From assembly GCA_021018815.1 (NCBI GenBank), contig JAITYX010000142.1:310001-374000 (forward strand): DNA of 64,000 nucleotides, written 5' to 3'. The position numbers and the translations under genes were made by a program. Shown here in pieces: positions 1-11,466 of the stretch (its first letter is position 1; the number at the start of each line of letters is the position of its first letter). This DNA is from Talinum fruticosum (Eukaryota; Streptophyta; Magnoliopsida; Caryophyllales; Talinaceae). The notes under the pieces are model-generated. The model was not told the origin of the DNA, did no database searches, and saw only the letters and a list, made by a program, of their open reading frames with translations.

Positions 1-7
1 CGAGTAT

Positions 8-29
8 AGAGAGAGAGAGAGAGAGAGAG
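8..29. repeat. (GA)n microsatellite
   Basis: Eleven GA units. On the minus strand this is a TC tract in the leader between the internal TATA box and the expected ORF3 start of copia copy A. Confidence 0.9.
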
Positions 30-125
30 TAAAGAGCACAGATTAGTGAGAAACAAAGAGAGAGTTTGAGTGCGAGAGTGTGAGCAATAAGTAGGAAAAG
101 TGAATAAGTGAAAACAAAGCAGTGT

Positions 126-133
126 TATTTATA
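126..133 (-). promoter_or_regulatory. Internal TATA box of copia copy A
   Basis: TATAAATA on the minus strand, after the pol stop and before the expected ORF3 start. The same box recurs at the same relative place in copies C (31472), E (51525) and F (62452). Confidence 0.5.
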
Positions 134-541
134 TTGAATAAATGCTTTCATTGAACAACCACCTTTTGACTCAGCCTACCAAGCAACGGTTCTCATACCG
201 TTGAGTCTCCCTACTGAGTAACGACTAGTTTTCTAAGCAACTTTCTTCCAACGGCTAGTTCTTCTAATTGATCGTGTGATGAGAGAGAGAGAGAGAAGAA
301 AGAATTTTCGAAAACATTTATGAGATTCTCCATTTATCTAGGGATGATCCCCAAATTTTGATGTCCATTTTGCTAATATTACGAGTCCGATCGCATAAAG
401 TGTCGAGTGACTCAAAACACACTCATAAAATTTATAACTCATAGCTCAATCTCATTACTGTGTCAACTGATCTATTTATTATTCACTTAAAGCATAAAAC
501 AATCAACCAGAGTTGAATAACTCATGCAATAACTTAAATAA

Positions 542-1282
542 TCATGCAATCAACATGCCAAGCTCATTCTTAATAAAGCAAAACTGATCTTTACTCGGAG
601 GTTTAGTGAAAATATCGGCTAATTGAAATTTAATAGGAATAAACTCAACTTCAATGTCATGTTTCTCATAATGTTCTCTCACCTCAATGTGTTTCGTTTT
701 TAGTATTGAACTAGATTTTAGTAATATTGATTGCACTCTGATTGTCACACTTGATAGGAATTGATATGAATCACGGTCCAAGGTCCTTCAAGTGTTGCTT
801 GATCCAAAGAATCGACCACGACAAACTCCGGTTGCAATGTACTCAGCCTCGGCGGTTGATAGAGTAAGCGAGTTTTGCTTCTTTTAATGTCGGGAGATGA
901 GTGATTAACCCGAAATTGATATGCTCCTAAGGTGCTCGTTTCTATCAACTTTGTATCTAGTATAGTTAACATCCGAGTATCCGGTAAGGGTAATATCCGG
1001 GTCTTTTGATTACCAAAGACCTAGTGTCCGAGTCCCCACAAGATATCTTAAAATTCTCTTCACCACGAGTGAGATGTGATTCCTTAGGATTAGCTTGAAA
1101 TCTTACACAAAGGCAAACACTAAACATGATAACTGGCCTACTAGATGTGAGATACGAGTAGAGATCGAATCATACCTCTGTAGAGTTTTTAATCTACATC
1201 TTTACCTTTCTCATCCGAGTCTAGTTTTGTACTTGCTACTCATAGGGGTTTCTGCATGCTTCACATCTTGTAGCTTGTACTT
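542..1282 (-). pseudogene. Copia A pol: RNase H / C-terminus (broken)
   Basis: C-terminal end of the Ty1-copia polyprotein. In shifting frames one reads the copia RNase H signatures: a degraded TGYSDA-like stretch near 980, an AEAEY-region remnant, the block KTKHIEVR, and the terminal block QLADIFTKP followed by FCFIKNELGM before the stop at 542-544. The RNase H domain removes RNA from the RNA-DNA hybrid during reverse transcription. At least two frameshifts and internal stops show this copy is dead. It continues upstream on the minus strand at 4044, after the solo LTR insertion, with target duplication TACTT at 1278-1282 and 4044-4048. Confidence 0.88.
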
Positions 1283-1543
1283 TGTAACACCCAGACCCTA
1301 ATATAATACGTTAATAAAAAAAAATCAATTAAGAATTTATCAATGAGCGTGTGCACTTCAATTCAAATTTTCATTTCATATATATATATTTATATGTTAC
1401 GTACATGTACAAATCATTATTTTATGTGTTTGCAAGACTCGGATGATGTTAATGATGCATGGCCCTAATTTAAAAATTATATTCCACGATAACCCTAGGA
1501 ATTTAAATAAGAAAAATATTGTTGAAGTCATTACGAGTTAATT

Positions 1544-1548
<5 letters not shown>

Positions 1549-1606
<58 letters not shown>
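1549..1606. repeat. (TA)n microsatellite
   Basis: About 29 uninterrupted TA units inside the solo LTR. The other two LTR copies have only a short ATATAT stretch at the matching place, so the array expanded after insertion. Confidence 0.95.
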
Positions 1607-1609
<3 letters not shown>

Positions 1610-1773
1610 CCAAAACGGAAAAATTTACAAAATTGATTTTTGCAAACTTGTGGTTAATAATTTGAGGAATTGGGCTCGGGAGAAAAGTTGGAAGCCCAAA
1701 ATGGGAAAATAAGAGAGGAATTTTGAGTTGAATTTTCATCTAAGGGAAGAGAGAGAAAATTGAAGAGGGGGCC

Positions 1774-1780
1774 TATTTAA
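1774..1780 (+). promoter_or_regulatory. Probable TATA box of the Tekay-like LTR
   Basis: CCTATTTAACTC lies just ahead of a C-rich, CACC-rich leader (about 1800-2060). The 5' LTR at 13759-16435 has the equivalent TATTTAAA on the minus strand at 15970-15977, also followed by a GC-rich leader. The two boxes support a U3/R boundary here. Confidence 0.5.
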
Positions 1781-2489
1781 CTCAATTCAAATCTTCAAAA
1801 CCCACGCCCTTCATTTCTTCCTCTTCCCCAAAAACACCACCATACTCAACCCATCTGCCGTCACCCTTGTTGCCGCCGGCGACCACCACCGTCTACCCTC
1901 CGGTCTCCTTCGAAGACCACCGCCACTTGCCCCTCCGGTCGCTGAAGCGGCAGCCCGGTGCTGCACTAATGGCGCCACCTGCTGCTAGGCTTGGACAATA
2001 GCCGCTGTTGCACGCCGCCAGCCACCGGATCGCTGCCCTGCCTCTACTCGCCGCCTTCTTGGGTATAATCTATAAAACCTCAAATCCTACATTAATTTAT
2101 CCCCAATTTTGAAGATAATTACTTAAATGTTGGATGCAAGAAATTATTCTGTAAACATCGGATTTTAGAGAGTTAATGTATGGAGGTGTTGGTGAAAAGA
2201 AAAGTAGCATTGAAATTATCATGGTTGAATGTTTATGGAAGTGGAAATTAGATTTATGAAGGTTATTTGAATTTCAAAAGAAAATTTTGTGTGATTATGG
2301 ATACTAGGATTATTGGATGAATGATTATGGATTGTGCAATTTGGGGAAGAAATATGATCAATGATGGCATTTAGAAACTTGATGAAAATTTAAAAGTTGA
2401 GGAATGGACATGCATGTCAAGTTTGAGTAATTTTGGGATGAAATAATGTTTTGAGGAATTTATGGACGACAAATAAGAAATTTGAAGAT

Positions 2490-2765
2490 TATTGGGAGTA
2501 AAATATATAATTTAAGTAGTTTAGTTTATTTATGTAATTTGAGCACTTTAATTGATTTAAGTAATTTAAATGATTTAAGTAATTTAAATAAATTGAGAGA
2601 TTTAAGTGATTTTAGTAATTTAAGTAAAACAAGTGATTTAAATAATTTAAGTAATTTAAGCGATTTTAATAATTTAAAGAAAATAAGTTATTTTATTGAT
2701 TTAAGGAAAATAAATGAATTGAGTGATTCACTGAAATTAAGTGATTCTAGTCGAGTTAAGTAAAT
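2490..2765 (+). repeat. 9-bp degenerate minisatellite, GATTTAAGT / AATTTAAGT
   Basis: About 30 degenerate 9-bp units such as AATTTAAGT and GATTTAAGT. The period is a multiple of three, so it opens a spurious Leu/Ser/Asn-rich frame. The same 9-bp periodicity appears in reverse complement in the LTR copies near 8000-8110 and 15020-15140, so it belongs to the LTR family. Confidence 0.85.
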
Positions 2766-3046
2766 TAGGTGATTTAAGGGATTTGATTAATTCAAGTTAT
2801 TCGTAAGATTTAAACAATTTTGGTGACATAAGTAAGCTAAGTGGGCAAGGTGCATAAAATAAAAGAGATGGATTAAAGTATTTGGGGTCAACTTAAGGAG
2901 AAAGGTAATTGGATTTTAGGAAGTAATACCGATAAAGGAGACCGATTCTAGTTGAAGACGTAGTTCTTAAATAATTTATAATTAATTAAAATTAATACTT
3001 TATGACATTCACAAGCTAAGAAATGTCTTACCTAAATGAAATTCGC

Positions 3047-3126
<80 letters not shown>
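3047..3126. repeat. (AAT)n microsatellite in solo LTR
   Basis: About 26 AAT units. The sister LTRs carry the complementary (TTA)n at 7690-7754 and 14665-14745. The array is therefore an ancestral component of the LTR with variable length. Confidence 0.95.
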
Positions 3127-4043
3127 TAAAATCAAATTACTTGAAGTATTGACCTTATTAATGAAATATTTTACTTTAATATGATTGTTTAGGCCATCAA
3201 CGTCGGTCATCCGAGTCGTCATTTCAACATGAATCAAAGGAAAGGAAACACCAAGTCTTAAGGTACGTTTATTGCTTATACCTTACGAAAACCCATATGA
3301 TTATGCATAATAATATCAAATGGTTTGCTTAATGAAATGAACCATTTCAAATATTATTTGTTACCTAATTATGTGGCCCGCCCATATCAATCATACCAGT
3401 GTTCTCAAACTTATGATCACACCCATATATATATATATATATTTGGCCATTATCAACCATGCTTTGCCGACCGGTCTAGGTATGCTCATATTTAGGGAAA
3501 CCGATGATTGTAAGGAGCCACTCGGATAATAATGAATAATTTTTTACTATATTTTCCATGTTTGATTTATAAATGAATTGAAATGCATTCGCTCAAATCA
3601 ATATATCTTCACATATATTATTTATAGTACATGGCTAGACGTGCTTGAGCTCCGGTTCATTATTTCGAAATGTTTTTCTTTGCTTTGTTTTAGGTAAGGC
3701 TAAGGTAGAGGAAAACAAACGAGTTCATTTTGGTCATCAAGACTTAGAGGCTTATAGTGATAGTCAAGAACGTGATGTGTGAGAGTCGTGTATGCTTTGG
3801 TTAATAAGTTATAGTCATGATGGTGCTCGATAACTTGTTGCCCGTTACGTTGTTATAAGTGTGGTGTCCTACGTATTATAAACCTCAACCTAATAAGTTA
3901 TGTTTGTATGTTACTTCGGTAGTTGCCTTGCTCTTTGTTAAAGAGTGGCGGTAACGCTTCTAATTCTCTTTTCCGCTATGCTAATTACTAGTTAGTCAAT
4001 CATTATGACTAAAGCTGGTGTTATGGGTTTTGGGGGCACTACA

Positions 4044-4790
4044 TACTTCTTCAATAACTCCTTGGTGTACTTTGATTGATGGACATAGACGCCATCCTTT
4101 TCTTGCTTGATTTGCAATCCAAGGAGGAAATCGAGTTCCCCCATCATACTCATTTGGAACTCCTTTCACATTAACTCCGAAACCTCCTGGCATAGAGTTT
4201 TATTAGTAGCTCCAAGTATAATATCATTAACATAGATCTGAATAATAAAGAAAATCATTTCCCTTGATTTTTAGAAAAAGATTTTTGTCAATCGACCTCT
4301 TTTGAAGTCATTTTCAACTAAGAAACTGCTTAGTCTTTTATTCCAAGCTCACGGGAGCTTGTTTCGAGATCATATAAAGACTTTTGTAACTTGAAAACAT
4401 GATTTGGAAATTGAGAGTTTTCAAATCAGGGGGTTGCTCAACATAAACTTCTTCTTGAATATAACCATTAAGAAATGCACATTTAACAGACCATTTGATA
4501 AAGCTTAATATTCATGCTAGATGCAAATGCTAAAAGAATTCTGTTTGCCTCAATCCTAGGAATAGGTTCAAAGGTTTCCCCACAATCAATTCCCTCTTCT
4601 TGGTTATATCTATGAGCAACTAATCGGCGTTATTTCGACTATCAACCCTCCTTCATCTAGTTTGTTCTTGAAAACCCATTTGTTTCCTATTACCAGGTGG
4701 TCGGAAGGTCGTTCGGTCGGAGTCCGTACTTGGTTTCTTTCAAATTGATTCAGTTCTTCTTACATGGCCTCTACCAATTGAGGTTCAAGT
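4044..4790 (-). pseudogene. Copia A pol: reverse transcriptase (broken)
   Basis: Copia RT read on the minus strand. The C-terminal part shows MSMMGELDFLLGLQIKQ and HQSKYTKELL in one frame (about 4050-4160). Upstream the catalytic box reads YVND instead of YVDD (near 4215-4235), and the N-terminal block WVFKNKLDEGG-like precedes it near 4640-4690. In the family, RT copies the genomic RNA in the cytoplasmic particle. The second-position Asp to Asn change in the YxDD box and several frameshifts make it inactive. It continues leftward at 1282 after the solo LTR and rightward into the linker and integrase. Confidence 0.85.
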
Positions 4791-5965
4791 AAGGCTTCTA
4801 TTAAATTTTTAGTTTTAGTTAATGATATGGATGTTAAAAATGCACATAGATTTGGCAAAGATGAATGAGTTCTTACCCCACTTGTTGATATCACAAAGTA
4901 TGTTCCCAGGTGGGTGACTAGATACATATATGAAAGCTCTATCTATCTTTTGGTTTACCAGGTTTGTTGGTTGAATGGCCTGATCTTTAGTTTGTTGCTC
5001 TTGCTGAAGTTCTACATTGGCTTGTTCTTCAGACATTCGAGTCGGCTCTTGAACTTGCTCATTCCGATTCACTTCATTCTAAGTTGGCTCATTCTCGGTT
5101 ACCTCGGTTCTTTTGTTTTCTCATTTTGAGCTCAGCTTCAGCAATATCATGTTCATCTCTGTTGAGCTTAAGGCTTGAGAAGATGGATTCACTTGTCCTT
5201 CCATGGTCAATTTCATCAAACATAACATGGATACTTTCTTCAACTTTGTTAGTTCTTTTGTTGAAAATTCTATATACTTTACTATGAGATAAGTAACCTA
5301 GAAATATACCTTCATCCGACCTTGCATCAAGCTTAGTAAAATGTTCCTTACCATTGTTATGTACATAGCATTTAGATCCGAATGGTTTGAAGTAGGAGAT
5401 GTTGGTCTTCTTTCCCTTGTAAAGCTCATAAGGTGTCTTCTTCGAGTGGGTCCGATGAGGCATCCGTTGAGTGTCTAATTTGTTATGTTGGCTACCTCAG
5501 CCTGGAAATAGTAAGATAGATCATTTTCAATCATCATTGTCATTACTATGTCATCAAGAGTTCTATTCTTTCTCTCCACTACTCCATTCCGTTGAGGAGT
5601 TCTTGGTGCTGAGAAGTTGTGGGAGATGCCATTCTTATCACGAAGTCTGCAAATTCTAAGTAATGTCCCTTCCATGGTCAGCTCGAATTTTTCTTATCCG
5701 AGTCTCGAGACTCCACTTGAATTTTCCTGCAAATCTTAGTGAACTCTTTGAAAGCTTCATTCTTGTTTTTCGAAAACACACAGGTAAATTGTGAATAATC
5801 ATCAATAATAACCACATAAATCCATATGAATCAATTCAAGTATTTTGGATGTAGACATAGTTTTGAGTGGTTTTAAAGATGATATGACGTGCTTTGCTTT
5901 TGTGCATGCTTTACTGATTTTATCTTCTTAAAACCAAAGTAAGGTAAACCCTTAAGTAAGCCATG
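4791..5965 (-). pseudogene. Copia A pol: linker and integrase (broken)
   Basis: The longest clean stretch is 5089-5463, a copia integrase C-terminal region with KKTPYELYKGKKTNISYFKP, CYVHNNGKEH, FDARSDEGIFLGY-like and RTNKVEESIHVMFDEID blocks, which are diagnostic of the Sirevirus lineage. The catalytic-core part (5475-5960) shows HNFSAPRTPQRNGVVERKNR, which contains the third catalytic residue (Glu of the D,D35E triad). The first Asp region near 5800 is degraded. The 4791-5088 part is the variable linker rich in Glu and Gln. Integrase would insert the cDNA into the genome. Stops separate the blocks. Confidence 0.87.
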
Positions 5966-6837
5966 AGATGCAAGCTTCTTGATGGTATACATATTGATAT
6001 GACCTAGTCTACGATGCCATGTCATGAATTATCATTCAAAGATGCTTTTAAACATGAAAAATTTTAACTAGAATCGAGAGAGGAATGGTATAAGTGTTAC
6101 CTTATCTCGGACACTGAGAGCTTTGTCTCTTTGGTGACTGCATCGAAATGAAGCGGTTGGTCCGAGTAAATCTTACCTCTTGACCTTTGTCACATAACTA
6201 AGACATGCTCGGAAGTTCAACCCTTTGACAAGGTAGACTGGACTTACTGAGTCGTCTCCCGACCAATCTTGCCAATCCCAACTATCTTGCCTTTGCTATT
6301 ATCTTCAAAAGTGACTTTTCCTCCTTTCATATCTTCTACCTTAGAGAAGAGTCTTGAGTCTCCAAACATATGGCATGAACATCTGCTCTCTTAGTACCAA
6401 TGACCCTTTCATTTTTGAGTGAAGCTGTAAAACGGAAACAAACTAACCCTTCTCACTTCCTCTTACAAACCCACTAACAGTTTTTACTATGTTTCTTTTC
6501 TAAGGAAGAGCACTTTTGGAAACCTAGATTTTAATAATTTTAGGCTTAGTCTAATTATAAGTCTTCCTCCTATAAAATTGAGTTTGTGTCTCTTTTCTCT
6601 AAAAACCTTTTCTTTTAAAAACAGGTTGAGAAGGTTTTTTCATGAAAACTAGTCTCGGCTCGAGTCCCTTTTCTTTGTGAATGAATAGGACTATGCTCAG
6701 CCTTCCTAAACTTAATAGTTCTGGAATCAGTTTTGAAAATATTGGAATAAGAATTAGATTCTTCTTCAGACATTATAACCAAGACCTTCTTTTCGAAATG
6801 AGACATACCGAGAGCCAAGTAAAAGATCAAAGTTTTC
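5966..6837 (-). pseudogene. Copia A: protease region and gag C-terminus (broken)
   Basis: On the minus strand this holds, in order, the gag C-terminal basic segment (about 6837-6480), the gag/pol junction, the protease tail with a GKIVGIGKIG-like block near 6290, and the GAG-pre-integrase segment near 5990-6060 (HIxMxTIKKLASHGL-like). The aspartic protease DSG motif is not clearly preserved. Frame is lost several times. The gag reading is interrupted at 6837 by the gypsy insertion and resumes at 16436 (TTTTC duplicated on both sides). Confidence 0.75.
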
Positions 6838-7689
6838 ACGTAACGCCATCAAAACCCACAATAACTAGATTAGTCATAACGACTAACTAACTAGCAATCA
6901 GCATAGCAGAAAAGAGAATTAGAAGCGTTACCGCCACTCTTTAATAAAAAGCAAGGCAACTTCCGAATTATAATACGAACATAACTTATTAAGTTAAAAT
7001 TCACAATATGTAGGGCGCCCAACTTATAACGATATAAACGGAAAACATGTTATCGAGCACCATGATTACAACTTATTTAGACATGACATACATGACTCCT
7101 ACATATAACGTCCGATTCCCCGCACATTACCCTTACCTAAAACAAAATAGAGAAAATATTTCGAAATAATGAGCCGAAGCTTAACATGTAATATAAATAA
7201 TTTATGTGAAGATATATGATTTAAGCGCATGCATTTCAATTTATTTATAAATCAGACAGGGAGAATAAAGTAAAACAATTATTCATTTATTATCCGAGTG
7301 GCTCCTTACGATCGTCGGTTTTCCTCAATATGCGCATACCTAGACCAATTGGGAAGTCTAGTTGATAATGGCTAAATATATATATGGTGTGATCGGAAGT
7401 CCGATCACGCTGCTATGATTGATATGGGCGGCCCATAATTAGGTGACAAATACTATTTGAAATGGTTCATTACATTGAGCAAACCATTTGATATTATTAT
7501 ATATAAACATATGGATTTTTGCAAGGTACAAGCAATAAACGTACCTTAAGACTTGATTTTTCCTTTCCTTTGATTCATGTTGAAATGAGGACTCGGACGA
7601 CCGACTTCGATGGTCATAACAATCATATCAAAATAAAATATTTCATTAATAACGTCGACACTTCAAGTAATTTGATTTTAACTATTAAC

Positions 7690-7755
<66 letters not shown>

Positions 7756-9115
7756 GACTAGGTAAATTTTCTTTAGGTATGACATTTCTTAGCTTGTGAA
7801 TGTCATGAAGTGTTGATTTCAATAAATTATGAATTATTTAAGAACAACGTCTGCAACTTGAATTGATCTCCTGTATCGCATATTATTTCCCAAATTCCAA
7901 TCACCTTTTTCCTTAAATTGACTCCAAATGCTTTTAAATCCTCCCCTTTTTAATTTACTCCTTTTGCTCACTTCATTTGTTTAAGACACAAAAATTTCAT
8001 AAATCTTACAAATCACTTGAACCTTCCCAATCACATAAATTACATAATTCACTTAAATCACTAAAATCACTTCATTGCTTAAATTATTTAAATCACTTAT
8101 TTTTCTCAATTCACTTAATCCAATTATTTTCACATTTATGTGTATATTCCAAAAAGAGACAACATGCCCTACCAATTAAATACCATGCCTCCAGGATTCA
8201 TAACTTACTCCAAATAATCTTAAATTTTCTCGTCTATAATTTATAATGTTTACAAAATTATTATTTCAATCCAAAATTACTTAAACTTGACTTGCATGCC
8301 CATTTTCTTCCTTATTCAATTCAAAATTCCTTCCCTAAGTTTATAAACACCATCATCAACAACAATTTCACCTCCATTTACACAACCCATAAAGAGTAAT
8401 ATATATTACAAGTATTGATTGACATTGTCATGTGCCCAAACAATTTCTATAGGCCTATTTTTAACATCAGATTTCACATGGCTTCCTAATTTAAATTTTC
8501 ATAACAACTTTAGATTTTTCATCAATATTAAAATCTCACTTTTCGTTTAAATACTTAAATATACAAAATTTTCCTTTACATGCATCATCTAAATAATTAT
8601 CTTCAAAAACTTGGAGATAAATTACTCGGAGGATTTGAGGTTTTTATGAATTATACCCAAGAATCACAAGGAGGAGAGGAGTTCCTCTTTCATGCTGAAA
8701 AATTTCAGCTTTCATACACTTCTTGCTTCTCCTACTTTGGCCTCTAGCTCTCTCCCAAGCCCATTTGAATAATTTATGAAATCCATTGGTCGAAAAATCG
8801 ATTTGTGAATTTTTTCATCTTTGGATAATTGTACATATATTTTTGCCTATAAATTAAACTCGTAATGATTTGAACAATATTTTTCTTATTTAGATTCCTC
8901 GAATTATTGCGGAACATAATTTATGTTTTTAAAATTTTAGACCGTACGTCGTTTTTATCATCTCGAGTCCTACAAACACATAACATAATGATTTGTAGAT
9001 GTATGTATCATATAAATATATGTGTATGAAATGAAAATTTGAATTGAAGTGCATGTGCTCATTAATAAATTGTTAATTTTTGATTAACATATTAGATTAG
9101 GGTCGGGGTGTTACA
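6838..9115 (-). repeat. 3' LTR of the Tekay-like element
   Basis: The element reads on the minus strand, so this left copy is the 3' LTR. It matches 13759-16435 along its length but lacks about 300 bp (equivalent to about 15715-16005 there), precisely the segment with the TATTTAAA box and GC-rich leader. The deletion joint at about 8692 has TCCT microhomology. The outer base pair is damaged: CGTAAC at 6839 where TGTAAC is expected. Confidence 0.9.
7690..7754. repeat. (TTA)n microsatellite in 3' LTR
   Basis: About 22 TTA units, homologous to the (AAT)n array of the solo LTR and the (TTA)n array of the 5' LTR. Confidence 0.95.
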
Positions 9116-9130
9116 GTCTCCCCTCCCATA
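9116..9130 (-). other. Polypurine tract of the Tekay-like element
   Basis: On the minus strand the sequence ATGGGAGGGGAGAC immediately precedes the LTR start TGTAACACCCCGAC. It is the plus-strand primer for reverse transcription and fixes the element's orientation. Confidence 0.7.
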
Positions 9131-9180
9131 ATATTAAGTTTCGTCCCCAAAACTTACAAGTAAGGAAAAGCAACATTACC

Positions 9181-10240
9181 TTAAAATAAATATGGATACT
9201 TATTTTTTCCTTTTTTTATAATGTGTTCGGTTCCAAAATGGATTCGAGTAGAAGTATGATTCGCCCAAAATACTTTGATTAAAGGAATAGCCTTATTGTG
9301 AAGTGGTTTTATTCTTCGATCCAATATCTCTATGAAATGTTCTTCGTCGGCCAGATTTTGGGCAACCATAATAGGTTCACGTTCTACGATGTGACTTGGG
9401 TTTGATATATATATATTTTCGAAGTTGAGAGATATGAACACACTATGCAAATGTTCGAGATCAGAAGGTAATACTAGTTTATGCGCTACGGGATTTAGTT
9501 TCGTATAACCTCGGAAGGTCTAATGTATCCGGGGCTCAATTTATTTTCTTGATGTCGAACATCTTAACACCTTTCTTTTTTTTTTGGAACACATTTAGAA
9601 ACACCATATCTCCCTCTTCAACTTGCAAGAGTTTTCTCCGTTGATCGGCATAATTCTTTTCTCCGCTCTTGGCTTCCCTAATACGCTGTTGTATCATCCT
9701 AATTCTTTCATTTGTATCTTGTGTCATTTTTGACCCTATGGTAAATACTTCATCCCAATTGTTCCTACATAATAGAGTTTTATGTCTCCTTCTATAAAGG
9801 CCTCGGATGGATCCGATTTGATGGTGGCTTATAGTTGTTGTTCTATTTTAATTCTCCCATGTTGGTATCCCAATAGGTCGTTGCTCCCCTATAGGGCGTT
9901 GTTATTTTACTTTCATCCTCTGACATGTAAGACATTTGTCCCTATATTCTGCTACCTCCAGACCTTATATTAGGGCACCAAAAGTTTACCTCAAATCTAT
10001 GTACATCTTTGTTTTTCCATAGTATATGGTAGTGTTCATCTCATCTAAAATCCTCTTTTTAAGATCTCCTTGGTTGGGTATACACCAATGATTTTGAATT
10101 CGTAAGCTGTCAGCCCCGTGTACCACTAAATTCGGGAATGTACCCTTGTCTATATTTAGCTTAATCTTCATTAGCTCTTCATCCTTATCCTGCTCCATTT
10201 TGATTGCCTTTAAGATTGACGATTTAACCTCCAAAACCAT
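9181..10240 (-). pseudogene. Gypsy integrase, C-terminal half (broken)
   Basis: Chromovirus-type integrase remnants. The block GDMVFLNVFQ followed by a KGVKMFD-like stretch (9536-9727) corresponds to the conserved GD-V-L-V-P-KGV segment after the catalytic core. The frame 9181-9450 shows HSVFISLNFENIYISNPSHI, EILDRRIKPLHNKAIPLIKV and a final KYPYLF, the usual pol end of Tekay elements. Upstream, 9986-10240 resembles the pre-integrase segment after RNase H, ending in a YYGKTKMYxDLR-like HHCC lead-in. The zinc-binding and catalytic-core middle part is mostly deleted or unreadable (9728-9985). The last frame stops close to the PPT, as expected. Confidence 0.82.
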
Positions 10241-11466
10241 AATAATACTCTACCTCCTCAATGTTTGATAATTGCAATACTGCCGATTCCAACTCACGAA
10301 TGAGAGTCGGTTAGGTTATAGCTATAGTGTTCAAACTAGGTTGAGTTTTTCTACCTAATGCATCTGCTACAACATTCACATTCCCTGGGTGGTATTGAAT
10401 CTCTATGTCAATGTCCTTCAATAGCTCTAGCCAACGTATTTGTTTCAATTTATCCTCTTTTCGGGTGATGACATATCTCAAACTTTGACAGTTAATATAT
10501 ATCTTATAAGATACTTCATATAAGTAATGTCTCCATATTTTCTTTTATTTTTTTAAGAGTAAACACCACTGTAGCCAACTCTAATTCATGAGTGAGATAA
10601 TTCCTTTAATATGGTTTTACCGACGTGAGGGATATGCTACAACCTTGACATCCTACATCCATATGCAGGCCAACTCTTTTTTATACGTCACTAGAAATGG
10701 TATCCCTTTTGCCTTCCTTGGATAGGGTCACTACCGAGGCTATCGTCAATCTCTTTTTCATCTCCCGAGACGTCTTTTCACATTTATTGATCCATTCCAA
10801 CTTGGTGGTCTTTCTTAGAAGTTTTTTTTTTTTGAAAGGGTTACTTGGGAAAACCTTGAACAAACCTTCGATACTATCTAACTAACCCTAGGAAATTCCT
10901 TAAATACCACGTGACCCAAAAATGTTACGTCACTCAAACAAAATTTGCACTCTTGCGATTTGGCATACAACTAATTCTCTTTGAAATCTTGCAATAACAT
11001 TCTCAAAAGACACGTGTGCTCCTCTTTGTCCTCGGAATATATCAAGATGACACATATGAATACCACCACAAATTTGTCAACATAGGGTCTAAAATCTTAT
11101 TCATCAAATCCATAAACTTTGCGGGTGTAATAATCAACCCAAAGGGCATCACTCGTAAATTCATAGTGGTTGTAACTTATCTTAAATAAGGTCTTCGGTA
11201 TATCCTTAGGCTTAATCCGAAGTTGATGGTAGTCGATCCTCATATCTATCTTGGAGACCATCCCGGTGCTCGTAATCGATCAATTAGTCATCAAGTTGGG
11301 CTAGAGGATACTCATTCCCGATCGTGATCTTATTCAACTCCCTATAATCTATGAACAACTTTGGTGTACCATCATTTTTGTTTTCACAAATAATCTTAGC
11401 GTTTATATAAATGTGTGTAACTGGCAGCGGTAGAAAAAGTTTTGAGAACAAGATTTGGATACTCAT
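10241..11466 (-). pseudogene. Gypsy RNase H and reverse transcriptase remnant
   Basis: From right to left on the minus strand: an RT entry block GTPKLFIDYRELNKITI (11284-11400), then RT palm and fingers with the catalytic box lost (the YxDD region reads without both Asp), then the thumb/connection block LEWINKCEKTSREMKKRLTI (10681-10863). After that come RNase H remnants including HELELAAVVF near 10590 and a DALxR-like end near 10360. The first RT residues before the FVxKKDGT position are replaced by unrelated sequence, so the domain is truncated at about 11400. Many frameshifts. Confidence 0.8.

Larger units (their letters stand above)
1..541 (-). other. Copia A spacer between pol and ORF3 (promoter-like)
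   Basis: On the minus strand this follows the pol stop (542-544) and corresponds to the spacer between pol and ORF3 in copies C, E and F. It contains GA-rich tracts (277-297 and 8-29), two copies of an ACTAGTCGTT-like motif (about 220-265), a TATAAATA box and a TC-rich leader. No coding sequence is recognisable. The ORF3 of this copy would start left of the window. Confidence 0.6.
1283..4043 (+). mobile_element. Solo LTR of Tekay-like Ty3-gypsy element
   Basis: It begins TGTAACACCC and ends GGGGGCACTACA. It is flanked by a perfect 5-bp target duplication, TACTT (1278-1282 and 4044-4048), and the copia RT/RNase H reading resumes on both sides. It is the same LTR, in opposite orientation, as those at 6838-9115 and 13759-16435. 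The whole internal region is missing, which is the normal product of LTR-LTR recombination. Inside are a (TA)n tract, a TATTTAA box, a GC-rich leader at about 1800-2060, a 9-bp repeat and an (AAT)n tract. No protein is encoded; the open frames through the tracts are repeat artefacts. Confidence 0.93.

Noticed and set aside
1503..1739. Frame with an Ile-Tyr dipeptide run
   Set aside because: Product of the (TA)n tract; no support for a gene.
2482..2763. Leu/Ser/Asn-rich repeat protein, resembling a leucine-rich repeat
   Set aside because: It comes from the 9-bp minisatellite in an LTR; the sister LTRs have no such frame and there is no LRR consensus.
3028..3237. Open frame with a long poly-isoleucine run
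   Set aside because: It is the translation of the (AAT)n microsatellite in the solo LTR. The same applies to 7519-7761 (poly-Tyr) and 14578-14793.
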